Source: Solirubrobacter phytolaccae (GTDB taxonomy: Bacteria; Actinomycetota; Thermoleophilia; Solirubrobacterales; Solirubrobacteraceae). Taken from it: a stretch of DNA of 43,825 nt. The notes under the pieces were generated by a model. That model saw only the letters and a program-made list of their open reading frames with translations, was not told where the DNA came from and searched no databases. The DNA lies in contig NZ_JAPDDP010000068.1 in assembly GCF_027587195.1 (NCBI RefSeq), forward strand, positions 1-43,825. Direction: 5' to 3'. Below, piece by piece: positions 40,630-43,825 of this stretch (positions within the stretch are counted from its first letter, which is position 1; each line of letters begins with the position of its first letter). The position numbers were made by a program, and so were the translations under genes.

Positions 40630-40817
40630 CTGAGAGACAAGGGCCTGAACCGCGACCGGGTCAGGCAGAGCGGTCCCTCCGACCGTCAATGCGGGACATG
40701 GCGCGCGAGGCAGTGGAGCGCAGTCGCCTTGCCCAAGGGCTTCCGCCGCGCGTCTCGGATTCCACTTGCCTCGACCGGGTGGCCGCCATAGCAGCGGTCG
40801 AGCGGAGTCCGACCTAA
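40626..40817 (+). CDS. Small hypothetical protein
   Basis: The protein has 63 residues and is hydrophilic and helical in the middle (RDMAREAVERSRLAQGLPPRV). GTG 40626 overlaps the upstream stop (GTGA). No family recognised. It is the last gene of the 39860 unit, followed by the long non-coding region 40818-41488. Confidence 0.55.
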   Translation: MTERQGPEPRPGQAERSLRPSMRDMAREAVERSRLAQGLPPRVSDSTCLDRVAAIAAVERSPT

Positions 40818-40886
40818 CGCAATGACATACGAAGAGGCCCTTAGCCGTCGGAGCTTGCGCTGATCCCTCACCTCAAAGGCAGACGT

Positions 40887-40916
40887 CCAACCGCCACGGC
40901 ACTCCGTGGCGGTTGG
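40887..40916. terminator. 13-bp perfect hairpin, probable terminator
   Basis: CCAACCGCCACGG pairs fully with CCGTGGCGGTTGG over a CACT loop, 70 nt after the end of the 39860-40817 unit. No T-run follows, as is common in high-GC actinobacteria. Confidence 0.6.
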
Positions 40917-41122
40917 AGCGGCACTGCCGGGCATGGTCGATCCGCTACGGCCGGACTATCCAATTCGGCTTACGGGCAACCGCCGCCCGCGCAGGGCCGA
41001 CGGCGCTCACAACGACACGTCGTTAGCGAACGGGTTCGCGAGCGGCCTCGCATGGCGTGCGGGCACGGCGCGAACGCTCCACGCTCTGATTTGGCTGTAC
41101 GGCAGGGGTTGGTGGCAGTTCG

Positions 41123-41200
41123 TCTCCGCGCCTCCGTCCTGACCCCACCTTCCCAACGCGAAAAAACCGAGAAGGTGGGGTCAGGACGGAGGCGCGGAGA
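41123..41200. repeat. Perfect 30-bp inverted repeat with 18-nt loop
   Basis: The arms 41123-41152 and 41171-41200 are perfectly complementary over 30 bp and flank an 18-nt loop with an A6 run. No similar arm is seen elsewhere in the window. It lies in non-coding DNA 289 bp before the xis-like gene. Roles to consider are a structured RNA, a replication or packaging site, or a folded recombination site. Confidence 0.9.
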
Positions 41201-41488
41201 GTGGTGGTGGACCAAGACAGGGACGGAATCGAGTGGAGTGTCGGTTGGAGGGAACGGGGCGAGGCGGGAGAGCAGAGAGAGGACTGGGTACGGAGGCGGA
41301 GGCGAGCGCTACGGACGAGGGCTGGCGTGTTGACGAGCATGTGGTGCGGGAGCAGGGGGAGGGGGCGAACTTTGGCGGGGACGGCCTATGGAGGGAAGTG
41401 GCCGTTGCGGAGCGGAGGAGCAGCATGCGGAGGGCATGGCAATTGCCAGCGCGGGGAGAGCGAGCGTTGGCGTCGATCTCGTCGTCGG
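41201..41488 (+). other. Purine-rich, G-rich non-coding tract
   Basis: The roughly 290 nt after the inverted repeat are overwhelmingly G and A on the plus strand, with G-runs such as GGGGGAGGGGG near 41355-41365. Open frames run through it but give Arg/Gly-rich low-complexity peptides without family features, so I read it as non-coding. It ends at the xis-like gene. Confidence 0.55.
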
Positions 41489-41725
41489 ATGGCGTCTAGC
41501 GGCCGTGCAGTCGGCGGAGGGCGCCTGGCGCTCAACGTCGAGGAGGCCTGTGCAGCTCTCGGGGTCAGCTGGGACTTCTGGTCTGAGCACATCGCTCCCG
41601 AGATCAAGATCGTCCGCCGGGGCCGGCGCAGGATCGTCTCGATCCGCGAACTCGAGCGCTGGCTCGACGAGAACTCAAGCGCGATGGCAGACGCAATCCC
41701 ATCTAGCCGTAGGAGAATGAACTGA
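41489..41725 (+). CDS. Excisionase-like HTH protein (copy 2)
   Basis: This protein of 78 residues is paralogous to the one at 31314-31529: LALNVEEACAALGVSWDFWSEHIAPEIKIVRRGRRRIVSIRELERWLDEN. It is a MerR/excisionase-type winged helix. The stop overlaps the integrase start (TGATG, 41723-41727), the usual xis-int coupling, so this copy is the better candidate for the recombination directionality factor. The ATG at 41489 is chosen because the frame upstream is low-complexity. Confidence 0.8.
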   Translation: MASSGRAVGGGRLALNVEEACAALGVSWDFWSEHIAPEIKIVRRGRRRIVSIRELERWLDENSSAMADAIPSSRRRMN

Positions 41726-42897
41726 TGGCCGACGAAGGGATCGAAGTCCGCCACGAGAAGGCGTGCCGCTCGCACGACGGCGGACGGTGCAACTGCAAGC
41801 CGACGTACCGCGCGAGCGTGTGGAGCAACCGAGATCGCCGACGACTTCGCAAGTCGTTCCCGACACGCGCCGCGGCGAAGTCCTGGCGACAGGACGCGCT
41901 CGTCGCCCTCCGGCAGGGCGAGCTCCGCGCGGTCAAGACCGTCACGGTCAAGGAGGCAGCCGCGGCGTGGCTAGAGGGCGCGCGCGAGGGATCGATCCGC
42001 AACCGGTCCGGAAGTCCATACAAGCCCAGCGCGATCCGCGCGTACGAGAAGGAGCTCCGGCTGCGGGTCTTGCCCGCGTTCGGGTCGCGGCGCCTGTCTG
42101 ATCTCGCCCGCAACGACGTCCAGGACTTTGTCGACCGCCTCGGGCGGGACGGGCTGAGCGCGAGCAGCGTGCAGTGCTCCCTGCTGCCGCTGCGGGCGAT
42201 CTACCGGCGCGCGATCCAGCGAGGCGAAGTCGCGGTCAACCCGTGCACCGGCCTGGACCTGCCCGCCGTGCGGTCTCGCCGCGACCGGATCGCCGACCCG
42301 ACTGAAGCGGCTGCCCTGCTCGCCGCACTCCCGGCCACCGAGCGCGCGACCTGGGCGACGGCGATGTACGCGGGCCTGCGCCGAGGAGAGTTGCGTGCCT
42401 TGAGGTGGGAGAACGTGAACCTCGCGGCTGGCGTTCTGCGCGTGGAGAGCGGCTGGGATGATGTCGAGGGCGAGATCGCACCCAAGAGCCGCGAGGGCCG
42501 GCGGACGGTCCCTGTGGCGGGGGTCTTGCGCGACGTGCTCGTCGAGCATCGGATGCGCGAGGGCCGCGACCGCGGGTTCGTGTTCGGCCGGACTGCGAGC
42601 GACCCGTTCGTGTCCGACACGCTGAGCAAGCGCGCGGCGAAGGCATGGAAGGCGGCCGGGCTCGCGCCGATCACGCTGCACGAGTGCCGTCACACGTTCG
42701 CGTCGATGATGATCGCCGCAGGCGTGAACGCGAAAGCGCTCAGCCGGTACATGGGGCACCACAGCATCGTCATCACGCTCGACCTGTACGGGCACCTGAT
42801 GCCCGGCAATGAGGACGAAGCGGCGGGGCTGCTCGACGCCTACCTTGCGCGTGCCGACACGGCCGCTCGTGTCGCGCAGCTCGGCGGCGCGGCCTAA
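41725..42897 (+). CDS. int: Tyrosine integrase
   Basis: This site-specific recombinase has 390 residues. The N-terminal arm-binding region starts with a Cys/His cluster (CRSHDGGRCNC, about residues 14-24), followed by a SAM-like core-binding domain (about 72-160) and the catalytic domain with Arg in AGLRRGELRALRW, Lys in the KSREGRRTVPV strand, HECRHTF (HxxR), GHHS and the nucleophile Tyr in LDLYGHLMPG. It lies about 90 bp from attR and is coupled to the xis-like gene. It should catalyse integration at the P-loop region of the phosphatase gene. Confidence 0.95.
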   Translation: MADEGIEVRHEKACRSHDGGRCNCKPTYRASVWSNRDRRRLRKSFPTRAAAKSWRQDALVALRQGELRAVKTVTVKEAAAAWLEGAREGSIRNRSGSPYKPSAIRAYEKELRLRVLPAFGSRRLSDLARNDVQDFVDRLGRDGLSASSVQCSLLPLRAIYRRAIQRGEVAVNPCTGLDLPAVRSRRDRIADPTEAAALLAALPATERATWATAMYAGLRRGELRALRWENVNLAAGVLRVESGWDDVEGEIAPKSREGRRTVPVAGVLRDVLVEHRMREGRDRGFVFGRTASDPFVSDTLSKRAAKAWKAAGLAPITLHECRHTFASMMIAAGVNAKALSRYMGHHSIVITLDLYGHLMPGNEDEAAGLLDAYLARADTAARVAQLGGAA

Positions 42898-42925
42898 TCA
42901 CTGGATACCGTTCTCGCGGGCCTTC

Positions 42926-42945
42926 TGTCCCGTTTAGTGTCCCGT
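42926..42945. promoter_or_regulatory. Two TGTCCCGT direct repeats near attR
   Basis: TGTCCCGT occurs at 42926-42933 and 42938-42945, 12 bp apart, between the integrase stop and the attR core. The same heptamer forms the palindrome near attL (27992-28005). The placement suits arm-type integrase or excisionase sites. Confidence 0.5.
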
Positions 42946-42975
42946 GAGAATCGCGACCCGCCAGGAATCCACGCT

Positions 42976-43455
42976 GTGAAGCCAACCACGATCCTGTTCG
43001 TCTGCATGGGCAACATCTGCCGCTCGCCCACGGCCGAGGGCGTGATGCGCCACCTCGTTGGCGAGGCCGGGCTAGAGGACGAGATCGTCATCGACAGCGC
43101 CGGCACCGGCGACTGGCACGCCGGCGATCCGCCCGACCGGCGCGCGACCCAGGCCGCTCGGGCCCGTGGCGTCGTGCTGGAGGGCGCGGCGCGGCAGATC
43201 ACGGTCGACGACTTCGAGGACTTCGACTACCTGCTGGCGATGGATCGCGACAACCTCGAGGGCATCCGGTCGATCGCGCCCGACGAGGAGGCGGCCGGGA
43301 AGGCGCGGCTGCTGCGCGAGTTCGACCCCGCTTCGGCGGGCGCGCCGGACCTCGACGTGCCCGACCCGTACTACGGCGGCCCGGACGGCTTCGAGACCGT
43401 GCTGGATCAGGTCGAGGCCGCGTGCCGCGGCCTGCTGGATGAGATCCGCGGTTGA
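42976..43455 (+). CDS. Low-molecular-weight protein tyrosine phosphatase, rebuilt at attR
   Basis: This enzyme of 159 residues dephosphorylates tyrosine phosphate. The P-loop VCMGNICRSPTAEG holds the nucleophile Cys and Arg of CX5R, and DVPDPYYGG carries the general-acid Asp. The GTG 42976 start and the next four codons come from the element; from codon 6 on the sequence is host. The original gene began MPEAR before ILFVC and the new one begins MKPTT, so the length is the same. A longer start at GTG 42937 is possible. AGGA lies 10 nt upstream. After integration the gene is no longer coupled to psuK and depends on element-side transcription. Confidence 0.92.
   Translation: MKPTTILFVCMGNICRSPTAEGVMRHLVGEAGLEDEIVIDSAGTGDWHAGDPPDRRATQAARARGVVLEGAARQITVDDFEDFDYLLAMDRDNLEGIRSIAPDEEAAGKARLLREFDPASAGAPDLDVPDPYYGGPDGFETVLDQVEAACRGLLDEIRG
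42990..43022 (+). repeat. attR core, 33-bp direct repeat
   Basis: Identical to 27859-27891. It sits at codons 5-16 of the rebuilt phosphatase gene and marks the right boundary of the element. Confidence 0.95.
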
Positions 43456-43825
43456 GCAGCTGACCGGTCGCGCCGTCCGCGACCTGCGGCGGGTGGGCGG
43501 CGGCGACATCAACGAGGCCTTCAAGGTCCAGTTCGCGGACGAGTCGTTCGCGTTCGTGAAGACGCGGCCGGACGTGCACCCGGGCGAGTACGCCGCCGAG
43601 GCCGCCGGCCTGCGCTGGCTCGCCGAGCCCGGCACGTTGCGCGTCCCGGACGTGCTCGGGGTCTCCGACGAGCTGCTCGTGCTCGACTGGGTCGACGAGG
43701 GGCGCCGCGGTGACGCGGCCGCGTTCGGCGCCGGCCTCGCGGCGATCCACGCGGCGGGTGCCGACGACTGGGGCACGCCGCCGCCGGCGACGGCCGGGGA
43801 AGCCGCGCGGGGCGGCGACGGGTCG
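43439..43825 (+). CDS. Fructosamine kinase family protein (partial)
   Basis: The 5' 129 codons of a fructosamine/ketosamine-3-kinase family gene are cut off by the window end. ATG 43439 overlaps the phosphatase gene by 17 nt. The N-terminal lobe shows VGGGDINEAFKVQF (the glycine loop of the family), FVKTRPDVHPGEYAAEAAGLRWL and VPDVLGVSDELLVLDWVDEG, then GLAAIHAAGADDWG. These kinases phosphorylate Amadori products so that they fall off proteins. Pairing with an LMW phosphatase gene is common, which supports an ancestral psuG-psuK-phosphatase-kinase operon. Confidence 0.88.
   Translation, partial: MRSAVEQLTGRAVRDLRRVGGGDINEAFKVQFADESFAFVKTRPDVHPGEYAAEAAGLRWLAEPGTLRVPDVLGVSDELLVLDWVDEGRRGDAAAFGAGLAAIHAAGADDWGTPPPATAGEAARGGDGS

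Larger units (their letters stand above)
27859..43022 (+). mobile_element. Integrated phage-like element of about 15.1 kb in a phosphatase gene
   Basis: A perfect 33-bp direct repeat bounds the region, a tyrosine integrase lies beside the right repeat, and a host gene is split at the left end and rebuilt at the right end. The interior is visibly less GC-biased than the flanks, and its genes are short and chained by ATGA/GTGA overlaps. It carries an XRE regulator, excisionase-like HTH proteins, a replication-type protein, an HK97 prohead protease, a P2 gpI-like tail protein and fibre-like proteins, but no terminase, portal, capsid, tail-tube or lysis genes that I can recognise. It is best described as a phage satellite or reduced prophage. 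Confidence 0.93.

Noticed and set aside
39676-40689. Minus-strand frame of 337 codons opposite the small genes at 39860-40689
   Set aside because: It crosses the operator region and contradicts three overlapping plus-strand genes with stop-start coupling; no motif supports it.
41123-41200. Intrinsic terminator reading of the 30-bp inverted repeat
   Set aside because: The A/T run is in the loop, none follows the stem, and the stem is far longer than usual terminators.
41201-41725. Single 174-codon protein including the xis-like domain
   Set aside because: The first 96 codons lie in the purine-rich tract and give Arg/Gly-rich sequence unlike any DNA-binding family; ATG 41489 starts just before the conserved domain.
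27859-43022. Insertion sequence or conjugative element
   Set aside because: No transposase, terminal inverted repeats at the borders, relaxase or type IV secretion genes were recognised; integrase and phage-type genes fit better.

Overview
The window is very GC-rich, uses GTG and TTG starts often, and is packed with ATGA/GTGA stop-start overlaps. Its chromosomal genes are typical of a high-GC actinobacterium: acyl-CoA dehydrogenase, PadR and ArsR regulators, an ABC1 kinase, a c-di-AMP riboswitch upstream of an NlpC/P60 hydrolase, and PQQ-type sugar dehydrogenases with signal peptides. The overall style suggests the Thermoleophilia/Solirubrobacterales. That placement is an inference from gene style and was not tested by any search.

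Positions 1-27852 and 42976-43825 are chromosomal backbone. From left to right they hold: a MacB-like ABC exporter; a short cytochrome P450; a conserved unknown; two polytopic glycosyltransferase-like membrane proteins; a histidine kinase/response regulator pair; an FAD oxidoreductase of the UDP-galactopyranose-mutase type; a DUF2252 protein; two tandem secreted PQQ-type sugar dehydrogenases; a rhodanese; a sugar-lactone oxidase; a cupin; a secreted GDPD-CBM6 protein; a PLP amino acid deaminase/aldolase; a c-di-AMP (ydaO/yuaA) riboswitch and its NlpC/P60 hydrolase; an acyl-CoA dehydrogenase; a membrane zincin; ArsR and PadR regulators; an ABC1 kinase; and an operon psuG-psuK-(LMW phosphatase)-(fructosamine kinase).

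That last operon is split by an integrated element of about 15.1 kb (27859-43022). It is bounded by a perfect 33-bp direct repeat lying in the part of the low-molecular-weight protein tyrosine phosphatase gene that encodes the catalytic P-loop. A tyrosine integrase and an excisionase-like HTH protein sit beside the right end. The element leaves a 57-codon 5' remnant of the phosphatase at the left end. At the right end it supplies a new GTG start plus four codons, which rebuild a full-length phosphatase of the same predicted length.

Inside the element, a RelA/SpoT-domain gene with a small downstream partner (candidate toxic alarmone-synthetase pair) is followed by a few unknown genes on the minus strand. 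Then comes a long run of plus-strand genes joined by stop-start overlaps: XRE regulator, excisionase-like HTH, replication-type protein, a 27-residue microprotein, a beta-rich protein with a C-terminal zinc ribbon, an HK97-type prohead protease, coiled-coil and unknown proteins, a 71-residue protein made almost wholly of ten-residue repeats, a P2 gpI-like tail protein and a tail-fibre-like protein. A secreted HExxH metallopeptidase and a zinc-finger membrane protein run the other way. I recognise no terminase, portal, major capsid, tail tube, tape measure, holin or endolysin. The element therefore looks like a phage satellite or a reduced prophage rather than a complete phage. Its right third holds repeated TTGCGT/ACGCAA operator- or iteron-like motifs, a perfect 30-bp inverted repeat and a strongly purine-rich non-coding tract before xis-int.
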